This document shows, in pieces, positions 13,801-19,469 of a DNA stretch of 29,999 bases (position 1 is the first letter of the stretch; each line of letters begins with the position of its first letter). Both the position numbers and the translations under genes were made by a program. Origin of the DNA: a virus; the IMG/VR virus record IMGVR_UViG_3300031217_000010, positions 1 through 29,999 of that record, one strand, 5' to 3'. The notes under the pieces were generated by a model. It did no database searches. It was not told the DNA's origin and saw only the letters and a program-made list of their open reading frames with translations.

Positions 13801-15279
13801 CTTTTTCCGATTCATCACTGAGTTCATAAAAGTTTGTTGACTAGTTTGTTTATTTCCTAAGTGTGATTGGTAAACATTACTTCCTGATAATTCGAAATAC
13901 CCTTCTGGATAGGGATTTTTTTCAGGTTGCAAATTTCTAACGAGATACACGAGCGCATCAAGTAAATCTGAGTGATTAGCTTTAATATTCTTATTTTTAT
14001 TTCCTTTATTTCTAGCAAATTCTTTTCTATTAGGTTTCCATTTAGCATTGCGAATATGTTCTATTAAATTAACACATCGGGGATGGATCTCTATCTCACC
14101 ACGTTTAAACATCATCCTAACCATGTTCACTTTATCTTCTTTTCCGTCTTTTTTTGTAGCTTTAAATCTGATATCATGGTTAGCAAGAAGGTCGTTTATG
14201 AGAAGTGGTAAGTTATTATCAATAATTCTCATGTAAGGTTTTTTTACTTCGCCAGTATACGGGTTTGTGTATACTGAGGATTCTTTTCTAACTATACAAT
14301 TAGCTATATCGTCAGTGGTTAATGCTCTTTGTCCTTCTCCACCAAGAACACCTTCATCTACTATTACTAGTTTTTTTCTAAGGTAATCAAAATAACCAAA
14401 AACTATTCCAGTTAAATCGACAACTGCCGGATCGCACGACACGTACCCATCGTAGTAAACTGGAATTTCTACCTCTTTGAGTATATCTTTTTCAAGATCG
14501 GACCACTCAGGAATAACCATTAAAGAACTATATGTATTACTCTTAAGAAGGTATTCTCTTTGGTATTCTGGATCTTCCTCTCCTAGAGGGTATCTGGCTA
14601 TAATTTTTTCTCTAACTTTATCATTAATTAACGGATTCGAGTATATATCGTACTCAACAAGCCAACCTTTGGATCTATAAACATCAACAAAGTTAGTTAA
14701 AAAAGGATGATCAGGTTCTTTAGAGGGAGTTGATGCTATTATCATTTTACCATTAGTAGTTGTCATGGTAGGTAATAGAATAGAGTTAACTATGTACATC
14801 ATGTCGTTATAAGGAAAAAACCCACCTTCGTCACATAATATTAAATGTATAGTCTTTCCTCTTGCCGCTTCTGCATGTCCACCATCAGCACCAGCCATCA
14901 TAATAATAGAACCGTTGGGGTATACAAATTCTTTATCTGCGATTTTATGTTCAGGTTTAAGGTATTCAGGACAATCTTTATGTATTGTTCTCATTTGTTC
15001 TTTAGCGACTGCTGCTGCCATGTTTTTTTTAGGAAACATTAATAGAACTTTTGTGTTCGGGTTTTTTTGACAATACTCTGCAGCAATTAAACACATGGTA
15101 TAACTTTTTCCTGTTTGTCTCGAACATAAGAAAACGGTAATGTCGTGAGGCGAGTCGTACACTTTATCGCGCATTTCTTTTTGTATTCCTTTTAGCTTAT
15201 ACGACAAATCTCCAATTTCCCAGAGTTTCGCTATTGCTTGTTCTTTAGATAATGTCTTTTTTCCACGTTTGGTTGTCAT
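13798..15279 (-). CDS. terL: terminase large subunit (ATPase-nuclease)
   Basis: 493 aa. Walker A is SRQTGKS (residues 53-59), Walker B is LILCDEG with D150-E151, and a coupling motif IIASTPS lies at about 180-186. Downstream, YVSCDPAVVDLTG (about 279-291) supplies the first nuclease Asp (D283); IIDNN (D354) and NHSDLLDAL (D438 and D441) supply the remaining acidic residues expected in an RNase H-like nuclease. This is the full domain order of the DNA-packaging motor that cuts the concatemer and pumps DNA through the portal. Start at the ATG 15279 fits the motif spacing. The candidate small subunit is the gene immediately upstream. Confidence 0.95.
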   Translation of the reverse strand: MTTKRGKKTLSKEQAIAKLWEIGDLSYKLKGIQKEMRDKVYDSPHDITVFLCSRQTGKSYTMCLIAAEYCQKNPNTKVLLMFPKKNMAAAVAKEQMRTIHKDCPEYLKPEHKIADKEFVYPNGSIIMMAGADGGHAEAARGKTIHLILCDEGGFFPYNDMMYIVNSILLPTMTTTNGKMIIASTPSKEPDHPFLTNFVDVYRSKGWLVEYDIYSNPLINDKVREKIIARYPLGEEDPEYQREYLLKSNTYSSLMVIPEWSDLEKDILKEVEIPVYYDGYVSCDPAVVDLTGIVFGYFDYLRKKLVIVDEGVLGGEGQRALTTDDIANCIVRKESSVYTNPYTGEVKKPYMRIIDNNLPLLINDLLANHDIRFKATKKDGKEDKVNMVRMMFKRGEIEIHPRCVNLIEHIRNAKWKPNRKEFARNKGNKNKNIKANHSDLLDALVYLVRNLQPEKNPYPEGYFELSGSNVYQSHLGNKQTSQQTFMNSVMNRKK

Positions 15280-15314
15280 TTGTTCCGTCGAATTTATTAG
15301 ATTTACTGTTATTT

Positions 15315-15662
15315 TTAACTTTTTGCTATTTTGATCAGATCTTTAACTTGGGCTTTAGTTTTGGTTTTAGCTTTCTTTTTAGGTTGACCTCCCCTAATAA
15401 GGTTCAAGTCTTTCACTAGAGTGTCGAATATTTTAGCTTGTTCTTGGTCGAAAGCCATTCCTTCAGATTGTTCCTTTAATCTACCTATCTGAGAGATACA
15501 TATATATTCCTCATCTGACATTTCAGGTATATCATCTATGTCTAGGTCATTATCTCTTATAATCTGTTCATACTTGTAGATTTCTTTTTCTAATTCGGAA
15601 ATTTTTTTTCTTAAAGCTTCATTCTCAAATCCACTTTCCATTCCTAGTATATCATCTGACAT
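15315..15662 (-). CDS. terminase-adjacent coiled-coil protein, possible small terminase
   Basis: 115 aa. An N-terminal coiled coil (NEALRKKISELEKEIYKYEQ) is followed by acidic DLDIDDIPEMSDEEY, a helical IFDTLVKDLNLIRG and a basic tail KKKAKTKTKAQVKDLIK. Position right before the large terminase plus helical/basic make-up fit a small terminase subunit, which recognises the packaging site. No clear helix-turn-helix could be pointed to, so this stays tentative. It overlaps the upstream 92-aa gene by 11 nt. Confidence 0.6.
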   Translation of the reverse strand: MSDDILGMESGFENEALRKKISELEKEIYKYEQIIRDNDLDIDDIPEMSDEEYICISQIGRLKEQSEGMAFDQEQAKIFDTLVKDLNLIRGGQPKKKAKTKTKAQVKDLIKIAKS

Positions 15663-15930
15663 TCTTTCTCCTAATCTCTCTAGTAAGTTTCACGCCAAGT
15701 CCCATTGCTTGGATGACTCGACGAACTCTTTCTTTTAGGTATCTAATGTCTTTGGTTTGAGATACCCCTCTCCTAACTATGTTTCCATTACCCATATTAA
15801 CGATCTCGAATTTCATACCTTCAGGGTAGAGTCTAATGGTATAACGTGCTCCGGTTACTTGTGATAATATAACCCCAGATACGAGTCTTTCATTTTTCTG
15901 GTCTTTAAAGTATCTTATTCTAGTTTTCAT
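15652..15930 (-). CDS. small basic phage protein (unnamed family)
   Basis: 92 aa, strongly basic: MKTRIRYFKDQKNERLVSGV, then a beta-rich centre and a C-terminal YLKERVRRVIQAMGLGVKLT followed by REIRRK. The opening KTR(I/L)RYF and ending LG-V-x-E-x-R pattern recurs in unnamed small proteins upstream of terminases in environmental phages. The charge suggests nucleic-acid binding. Function unknown. Confidence 0.7.
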   Translation of the reverse strand: MKTRIRYFKDQKNERLVSGVILSQVTGARYTIRLYPEGMKFEIVNMGNGNIVRRGVSQTKDIRYLKERVRRVIQAMGLGVKLTREIRRKNVR

Positions 15931-15994
15931 TAAGTCCTCTTGTCAAAAACATTTATTTACTTCCTGTAAATTGTTTTTGCCTACGGCATCCTGC

Positions 15995-16345
15995 CTAAAA
16001 GCGCATTCCACCTTTAGTTTCGATAGTTTTACTAATTTCACGTTTTGTGTATTCTTGATCTGTTAAGAACTTCTTAAGTTTTAAGGCTGCAATGTCATTT
16101 TCTTTTTTTAAGGCAGCGATTTCGGAATCTTCCAAAATAGGCTTTTTAAGGTCAAGCTCTTTATCAAGGATACGAAATTTTCTTAAGTCCTTACGGTGTA
16201 GATGTGACAACACCTTAGGGACTACCATCAAAAGAGATAGGACACCTAAAACGAGAGCTTCTTGGAATGTAATTGGATGTAATACTGATTTAGAACAAAT
16301 AAATAATAAATAGGCTACAAATAAGCCTAACGGAAGGTGTTTCAT
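15995..16345 (-). CDS. two-helix membrane protein with coiled-coil tail
   Basis: 116 aa from the ATG at 16345, chosen because AGGAG lies 8 nt upstream; an in-frame ATG 12 codons earlier lacks a ribosome site. Hydrophobic helices at about residues 4-20 (LPLGLFVAYLLFICS) and 27-45 (FQEALVLGVLSLLMVVP) are followed by a long charged helical region (50-110). This architecture could suit a holin, a spanin-like component or a membrane-anchored assembly factor. It is the second gene of the late operon. Family not recognised. Confidence 0.65.
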   Translation of the reverse strand: MKHLPLGLFVAYLLFICSKSVLHPITFQEALVLGVLSLLMVVPKVLSHLHRKDLRKFRILDKELDLKKPILEDSEIAALKKENDIAALKLKKFLTDQEYTKREISKTIETKGGMRF

Positions 16346-16392
16346 TTTTTCACTCCTGAAGTAAGTCCAGTAAACCAGCAATTAAGTATTGT

Positions 16393-16629
16393 TTACTTTT
16401 TCTTTTTAAGTAGTTTTTTTAATTTATCATATTTGACACCACCACATGCGTAAGTGTCATTATCTTCTCTTTCTTTTCTTTTTTTGTTGGCAGCATCAAT
16501 GGCTTTTGCCCGAGCTATGTCAGTTGGGTCCATTCCTTCGTAATTTCTTTCATAAGGATCTTTCTCGCCAGTTTCTTTTCTTCTTCTTTTTTTAGAGAGC
16601 AATTTAGCTCCCATAGCTTTCCAATCCAT
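16393..16629 (-). CDS. small Lys-rich protein, first gene of the late operon
   Basis: 78 aa, Lys/Arg-rich with basic clusters at both ends (LLSKKRRRKETGEK and KLKKLLKKKK) and a YACGG motif near the C-terminus. It has no predicted membrane segment. The candidate late promoter at 16679-16700 lies about 50 nt upstream. Similar short basic proteins with a (A/M)xGG motif occur in marine phage head regions, role unknown; nucleic-acid contact is a reasonable guess. Confidence 0.65.
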   Translation of the reverse strand: MDWKAMGAKLLSKKRRRKETGEKDPYERNYEGMDPTDIARAKAIDAANKKRKEREDNDTYACGGVKYDKLKKLLKKKK

Positions 16630-16678
16630 ATGTTGACTCTCCCAAGTATATATGCTATTCTTATTTTGACGTATTAAT

Positions 16679-16700
16679 AACCTATATCTAGTTGTTAAAT
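16679..16700 (-). promoter_or_regulatory. candidate late promoter, site C (head of late operon)
   Basis: Minus-strand reading ATTTAACAACTAG then ATATAGGTT: the first 13 bases equal sites A and B. It lies 50 nt before the first gene of the leftward block, inside the divergent control region, which is where the principal late promoter would be expected. Confidence 0.55.
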
Positions 16701-16706
16701 TTATGA

Positions 16707-16850
16707 AAAACTACCTATTTAAATCTAAAGTTCTTTTCCCTTTGTCCTTCTGAAGAGGAGTATTGGGTAGATGCGGAGATTATTGTTGATGAATTAGCCT
16801 ACATGATTTTATCTCAATGGGAAGTAGGGTCATCTAGAGCAGTTTGGTAG
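16707..16850 (+). pseudogene. start-less open frame, possible gene remnant
   Basis: A 48-codon open frame runs from after a TGA at 16704 to a TAG at 16848-16850. Its second half reads like protein (SEEEYWVDAEIIVDELAYMI, then LSQWEVGSSRAVW), but there is no ATG, GTG or TTG in frame before the Met in LAYMI. Either a decayed early gene or a chance frame. The rest of 16630-16906 holds the divergent late promoter and a GAGAA/TTCTC inverted repeat near 16854-16869. Confidence 0.25.
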
Positions 16851-16906
16851 GTTGAGAACAATAATTCTCTATATTTTAGGTTTAATGTTACAATTAAGGA
16901 GTCAAT

Positions 16907-17131
16907 ATGGGGTTATCTGGAGCAGTCTGTCCGGCAAATAGGTCTAAAAACATTCTAAAAGACCTTCAATACATAAAAGAAACCTATGTTGAGTACTTTT
17001 TAGGTGGAAATGAGAGTGGTTTGCGTGAAGCTAGTGATCTTTTTTCTAAGATTGAAAAGTATATAGTAGAAATCTCAGCAGAAAGGAAAGTACTAGATGC
17101 TAAATTGGCTGAAGAAATTAAAAAATCTTAA
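16907..17131 (+). CDS. small hypothetical early protein
   Basis: 74 aa, ATG with AAGGAG about 6 nt upstream. Starts MGLSGAVCPANRSKNILKDL and continues as an amphipathic helical protein with a charged C-terminus (AERKVLDAKLAEEIKKS). No membrane segment. It is the first rightward gene after the divergent control region, a position often used by phage host-takeover genes. No family recognised. Confidence 0.65.
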   Translation: MGLSGAVCPANRSKNILKDLQYIKETYVEYFLGGNESGLREASDLFSKIEKYIVEISAERKVLDAKLAEEIKKS

Positions 17132-17185
17132 AATTTGGTGTTATTTTGGGTTTCATAGATGGGTAAAGATTAAAAAGGAGTTGAT

Positions 17186-17473
17186 TTGTTCAAAATGTGG
17201 AAAGATTGTACTATTCTAATAGGTCTTTCACTGCCTCCCGTACTTTTTATTTGCTTTTGTTTGTATTTTATAGTACCTTCTTACAGAGTTGGTGATTGTT
17301 TATTGCTAAATGATAACAATAAGTTGTACAGAGTTACTGGTTTCAGACTAGACCGCTATATTTTGAACGAAAAGATAAAATTAAATTATAGAATGGTAGA
17401 TAATAGCTCTAAAAAAGTAAAATGTACCATTTCTGTAAAAGATAAATATATGTTAGATAAGGACTTTAAATGA
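17186..17473 (+). CDS. small membrane-anchored hypothetical protein, TTG start
   Basis: 95 aa. A TTG at 17186 lies 5 nt after AAGGAG, better than the ATG at 17195 (14 nt). A single hydrophobic segment (CTILIGLSLPPVLFICFCLY, about residues 8-30) is followed by a soluble beta-rich tail with basic residues, so it is probably an inner-membrane protein with one helix. YRVGDCLLLNDNNKLYRVTG resembles a small SH3-like beta fold. It overlaps the next micro-gene by 4 nt (ATGA). Confidence 0.6.
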   Translation: MFKMWKDCTILIGLSLPPVLFICFCLYFIVPSYRVGDCLLLNDNNKLYRVTGFRLDRYILNEKIKLNYRMVDNSSKKVKCTISVKDKYMLDKDFK

Positions 17474-17556
17474 GAAAAGTGTTTGATAGCATTGCTATAA
17501 TTCTAATAGGTTGGAGTTTAGGTACATTAATTACACACTTAGTATTAGGAGTTTAG
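17470..17556 (+). CDS. 28-aa membrane micro-protein
   Basis: Starts MRKVFDSIAIILIGWSLG and ends THLVLGV: one short hydrophobic helix. It has no separate ribosome site and is coupled by an ATGA overlap to the end of the 95-aa membrane protein, and it ends one base before the next start. The tight packing supports a real gene. Function unknown. Confidence 0.5.
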   Translation: MRKVFDSIAIILIGWSLGTLITHLVLGV

Positions 17557-17557
17557 T

Positions 17558-17734
17558 ATGTATTGTGCTATATTAACTTTGTTGTTGGTTAACGGACAGA
17601 ATTGGACATTTGAAGACCTGAATGATATGGAGTATCAGGCAATCAAATGTAATACCAGAGGGTTAGGTTGTTTAAGTAAGGTTACGAAAAAGAGTGAATA
17701 CGAAATAGAATACACTTGTGAGGTAAAAAGATGA
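17558..17734 (+). CDS. exported Cys-containing peptide, paralogue A
   Basis: 58 aa starting MYCAILTLLLVNGQNWTF, a short hydrophobic leader, followed by a soluble region with Cys at 31, 38 and 54. RBS TAGGAG lies about 10 nt upstream. The layout (hydrophobic leader, NGQ-x-WTF-x-DL, then C-x6-C and a C-terminal Cys) is shared with the peptide at 17970-18149, so the two are paralogues. Probably translocated or membrane-tethered with a disulphide. It overlaps the next gene by ATGA. Confidence 0.55.
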   Translation: MYCAILTLLLVNGQNWTFEDLNDMEYQAIKCNTRGLGCLSKVTKKSEYEIEYTCEVKR

Positions 17735-17973
17735 GTAATTATACGTTTTTATTAGAAAATGAAAATAGAAGACTAAGAAAGTCAGTTAAAAAAGAAGTTG
17801 AAGACAACCATAATCAATTATTTGATAGAATTGACTTTTTAAATGACAAAATTATCGAAGCAATCGGTTGGATGCACGCTGAAGCTTGTGTTGCTGTAGA
17901 CAAAGGGGAAGATATTAGAAATATATCAATCCCAGATTTAATAGATAGAGCAAAAAGGGATTTAGAGTTGTGA
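17731..17973 (+). CDS. small hypothetical coiled-coil early protein
   Basis: 80 aa, starting MSNYTFLLENENRRLRKSVK and continuing as an amphipathic helix-rich protein with DRIDFLNDKIIEAIGWMHAE. No membrane segment or Cys cluster beyond one Cys. It sits between the two paralogous exported peptides, with ATGA overlap upstream and a GTG overlap downstream. Family not recognised. Confidence 0.65.
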   Translation: MSNYTFLLENENRRLRKSVKKEVEDNHNQLFDRIDFLNDKIIEAIGWMHAEACVAVDKGEDIRNISIPDLIDRAKRDLEL

Positions 17974-18149
17974 TCTGTACGGTACTGTTGTTAGTTCTAC
18001 TAAATGGTCAAACATGGACCTTCAAAGACCTGACTAATATCAGAGCTTCTGCTAAATCTTGCCAAAGAGAATATAAACAATGCTTAGGTAAGTTTGTGAA
18101 AAAGGGTAATAGGAATTACTATGCAGAATGTAAAAATAAAAGTAAGTAA
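17970..18149 (+). CDS. exported Cys-containing peptide, paralogue B, GTG start
   Basis: 59 aa from a GTG at 17970 that overlaps the upstream TGA. Starts VICTVLLLVLLNGQTWTFKD; soluble part has Cys at 31, 38 and 54 and a basic tail. NGQ-T-WTF-KDL matches NGQ-N-WTF-EDL in paralogue A, and the three Cys fall at the same positions. Start codon and coupling mirror paralogue A. The next gene starts inside its last 10 codons. Confidence 0.5.
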   Translation: MICTVLLLVLLNGQTWTFKDLTNIRASAKSCQREYKQCLGKFVKKGNRNYYAECKNKSK

Positions 18150-18396
18150 ATATAAAAGAGAGATAGAAGAATACTACATGTATGAAGATATTTTTTGTAC
18201 TAACTGTGGAGAAAAAGGGCACGTTTATAGTCGGCTAGGTAATGAATGTTACTACCAAGGGGCAACTTATTATTGTATTAATTGTAGTAGCGTGGCAATG
18301 GAACCTTGCTTCCATAAAACCGAAAATGACGAATCTATCATTGCTTTGAAGAAGACATTAGAGAAGGCTTTAGAGCTTGACAAGAAAGAGGACTAG
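18121..18396 (+). CDS. zinc-ribbon-like small protein
   Basis: 91 aa. Two pairs C-x2-C (FCTNCGEKGH and YCINCSS) separated by about 25 residues, plus nearby YEDI and CFHKT, form a typical small zinc ribbon. The start at 18121 overlaps the previous gene by 29 nt but has AGGA 7 nt upstream; the ATG at 18178 lacks a ribosome site. A charged helical C-terminus follows. Possible nucleic-acid or protein-binding early factor; unassigned. Confidence 0.65.
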   Translation: MQNVKIKVSKYKREIEEYYMYEDIFCTNCGEKGHVYSRLGNECYYQGATYYCINCSSVAMEPCFHKTENDESIIALKKTLEKALELDKKED

Positions 18397-18416
18397 GGAT
18401 AGTATAGGTTTAGCCC

Positions 18417-18500
18417 ATGGGAGGGCTTAGAGAAAGGATGAGAGCTTCTGGGGGAGGAGTTAGTAATGGAGACTACGTTTACAATAAAATTAGACCATGA
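18417..18500 (+). CDS. possible 27-aa peptide overlapping the next gene
   Basis: Frame MGGLRERMRASGGGVSNGDY then VYNKIRP, from ATG 18417 (an internal ATG at 18438 is also in frame). The composition looks protein-like, but no ribosome site precedes either start and the 44-aa gene reads across it in another frame. Could be a truncated gene end. Confidence 0.2.
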   Translation: MGGLRERMRASGGGVSNGDYVYNKIRP

Positions 18501-18600
18501 AGGGTTTTTTATTGCAAGAAATGTGACAGTTATGTCACCCCCTACAAGATTAACCGAAGAACAATTAATGGAGCTAAACGTTGACGTTGTATATATTTAA
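18466..18600 (+). CDS. 44-aa hypothetical early protein
   Basis: ATG with GGAGGAG about 7 nt upstream, one of the strongest ribosome sites here. Sequence METTFTIKLDHEGFFIARNV then SPPTRLTEEQLMELNVDVVYI; a compact alpha/beta-type peptide. The same frame continues open after the stop (see the debris region), which suggests it may be the surviving front of a longer gene. Confidence 0.5.
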   Translation: METTFTIKLDHEGFFIARNVTVMSPPTRLTEEQLMELNVDVVYI

Positions 18601-18857
18601 TACTATAAGACAAGCGATCTACCAAAAATGCTTCCTGAATGTTCCAAGCTAAGTTTAAACGGAACTAAAGATTACAAAGTACACACGCTAACCCAGAGAA
18701 CCGATCGTCTTAGAGGGTGTAGGTTTTATTTGTCGATTGTTTTTGGTTTAATGAAACGTGCGAAGAAATAATCCGTATCACCAAAAGGGACACTAAAGTT
18801 CAAGCTATTGATTGTTGGTCTGGAGAATGGGGTGATGTGTGTAACATACAGTATTAA
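18601..18857 (+). pseudogene. gene debris with an internal frame change
   Basis: Directly after the TAA of the 44-aa gene, the same frame is open to 18769 (YYKTSDLPKMLPECSKLSLN, then GTKDYKVHTLTQ). From about 18723 a second frame takes over with no start codon: VDCFWFNETCEEIIRITKR then VQAIDCWSGEWGDVCNIQY, ending at 18857. Both segments look like real protein, with acidic and aromatic residues, while neither has its own start or ribosome site. One premature stop plus one frameshift would join them with the 44-aa gene. A decayed gene is my reading; a chance frame is possible. Confidence 0.35.
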
Positions 18858-18915
18858 GTCTAGGTAAGTATATATATTGTTAGAGAGTCTCCTATAAATC
18901 ACCCAACCCAAATGT

Positions 18916-18937
18916 CCCTCACCCCCCACCACCCCCC
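18916..18937 (-). other. G-quadruplex-prone tract
   Basis: Plus strand CCC-TCA-CCCCCC-ACCA-CCCCCC; the minus strand therefore has runs of six, two, six and three Gs separated by short linkers, a potential G-quadruplex. It directly abuts the first palindromic repeat at 18938. Such an extreme tract is out of character for this AT-rich genome. Confidence 0.6.
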
Positions 18938-18973
18938 TTGGCATGGAACTTGCAGATGCAATAAACGTGCCAG
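18938..18973. repeat. concentric palindrome, unit 1
   Basis: 36 bp: TTGGCA, 6 nt, TTGCA-GA-TGCAA, 6 nt, TGCCAG. Outer and inner arms share exactly the same centre (18955.5). Nested dyads with fixed spacing suggest binding by a dimer of a two-contact DNA-binding protein. Members at 18982 and 19051 keep the layout. Confidence 0.8.
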
Positions 18974-18981
18974 TGTTCTAG

Positions 18982-19017
18982 CTGGCATGGAACTTGCAGT
19001 AGCAATAATTGTACCAG
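18982..19017. repeat. concentric palindrome, unit 2
   Basis: 36 bp: CTGGCA, 6 nt, TTGC-AGTA-GCAA, 6 nt, TACCAG. Same centre for both dyads (18999.5), 44 bp from unit 1. The left half TGGCATGGAACTTGCAG is identical to unit 1; the right half has diverged a little. Confidence 0.75.
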
Positions 19018-19050
19018 AGCTACCCCTTGCAAGTAACGGACCAAGAAGAC

Positions 19051-19086
19051 TTGGCAACCTACTTGCAGATGCAATAGTTGTGCCAA
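19051..19086. repeat. concentric palindrome, unit 3 (most symmetric)
   Basis: 36 bp: TTGGCA, 6 nt, TTGCA-GA-TGCAA, 6 nt, TGCCAA, with perfect outer and inner arms and one centre (19068.5). It lies 69 bp from unit 2; between them is a short palindrome CTTGCAAG (19026-19033) that may be a decayed copy. Seventeen bases after it comes the first of two TTGACA boxes. Confidence 0.8.
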
Positions 19087-19092
19087 CCTTCT

Positions 19093-19108
19093 AAGATAGT
19101 TCTTGACA
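19093..19108 (+). promoter_or_regulatory. repeated -35-like element, copy 1
   Basis: AAGATAGTTCTTGACA (16 bp) occurs here and again at 19133-19148, exactly 40 bp apart. Each ends in a perfect TTGACA but no good -10 box lies 16-18 nt downstream. With palindromic sites just upstream, these could be activator-dependent promoters. Confidence 0.4.
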
Positions 19109-19132
19109 CATAATAGTTTGATTACCCAAACA

Positions 19133-19148
19133 AAGATAGTTCTTGACA
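19133..19148 (+). promoter_or_regulatory. repeated -35-like element, copy 2
   Basis: Exact copy of 19093-19108. TTGACA at 19143-19148; the region at -10 distance (GATCTA) is poor and is overlapped by a half-site TGCAA-N6-TGCCA at 19161-19176. Confidence 0.4.
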
Positions 19149-19160
19149 AACCTTTTAGTA

Positions 19161-19176
19161 TGCAAGATCTATGCCA
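19161..19176. promoter_or_regulatory. right half-site of the concentric palindrome
   Basis: TGCAA-GATCTA-TGCCA: spacing of 6 nt equals the right half of the full units. It covers the place where the -10 box of the second TTGACA would lie. Confidence 0.4.
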
Positions 19177-19249
19177 TTAATACCTTGTCAAGTGTTAATA
19201 TTCTGACACCCATTGTATAAACATTTTACATATCTATCAGGATAACAGA

Positions 19250-19330
19250 ATGACCGCTCTAAGCTATCCTAACGTTACCCCTAGTCAGTACATGGAAAGT
19301 TATTTTAAATGGATTCTAGAGGTAATCTGA
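19250..19330 (+). CDS. possible 26-aa peptide
   Basis: ATG with AGGA 8 nt upstream, sequence MTALSYPNVTPSQYMESYFK then WILEVI. A weak promoter (TATAAA at 19216-19221) lies upstream. It sits alone in an otherwise gene-free stretch (18858-19469), so it may be chance or a leader peptide. Confidence 0.25.
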   Translation: MTALSYPNVTPSQYMESYFKWILEVI

Positions 19331-19359
19331 GCTGCCACAGATTGTTGGTATTAGGTCTA

Positions 19360-19375
19360 TGGCATGTTTCTTGCA
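19360..19375. promoter_or_regulatory. left half-site of the concentric palindrome
   Basis: TGGCA-TGTTTC-TTGCA, with the same 6-nt gap and the same TGGCATG start as units 1 and 2. It lies 32 bp upstream of the -35 box of the promoter at 19408-19435, a typical activator distance. Confidence 0.4.
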
Positions 19376-19393
19376 ATACCTTCTTATAGTGTA

Positions 19394-19435
19394 TATAAAA
19401 ATAGTGCTTGTAATAAATGACACATGGTGTATACT
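19394..19435 (+). promoter_or_regulatory. early promoter with ACAC-N3-GTGT dyad (40-bp repeat copy 1)
   Basis: TTGTAA (19408-19413), 16 nt, TATACT (19430-19435). Dyad ACAC-ATG-GTGT at 19420-19430 ends on the first T of the -10 box. Bases 19394-19433 recur exactly at 19729-19768. It drives the gene at 19470. Confidence 0.7.
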
Positions 19436-19469
19436 GGTTATATAGAAATAAACAACAAAGGAATTAAAT

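Noticed and set aside
16689-16700. Late motif as a T7-type promoter
   Set aside because: Only a loose likeness (ACT, TAT, GAGA in order) to the T7 consensus and no phage polymerase gene in the window; kept only as an unassigned late motif.
18938-19086. CRISPR-like array
   Set aside because: Units are internally palindromic, spaced irregularly (44 and 69 bp), with no equal-length unique spacers and no cas genes.
18912-19149. Open frames of 60 and 76 aa across the palindrome array on both strands
   Set aside because: They exist because the repeats lack stops; no ribosome sites, repetitive composition, and both strands equally open.
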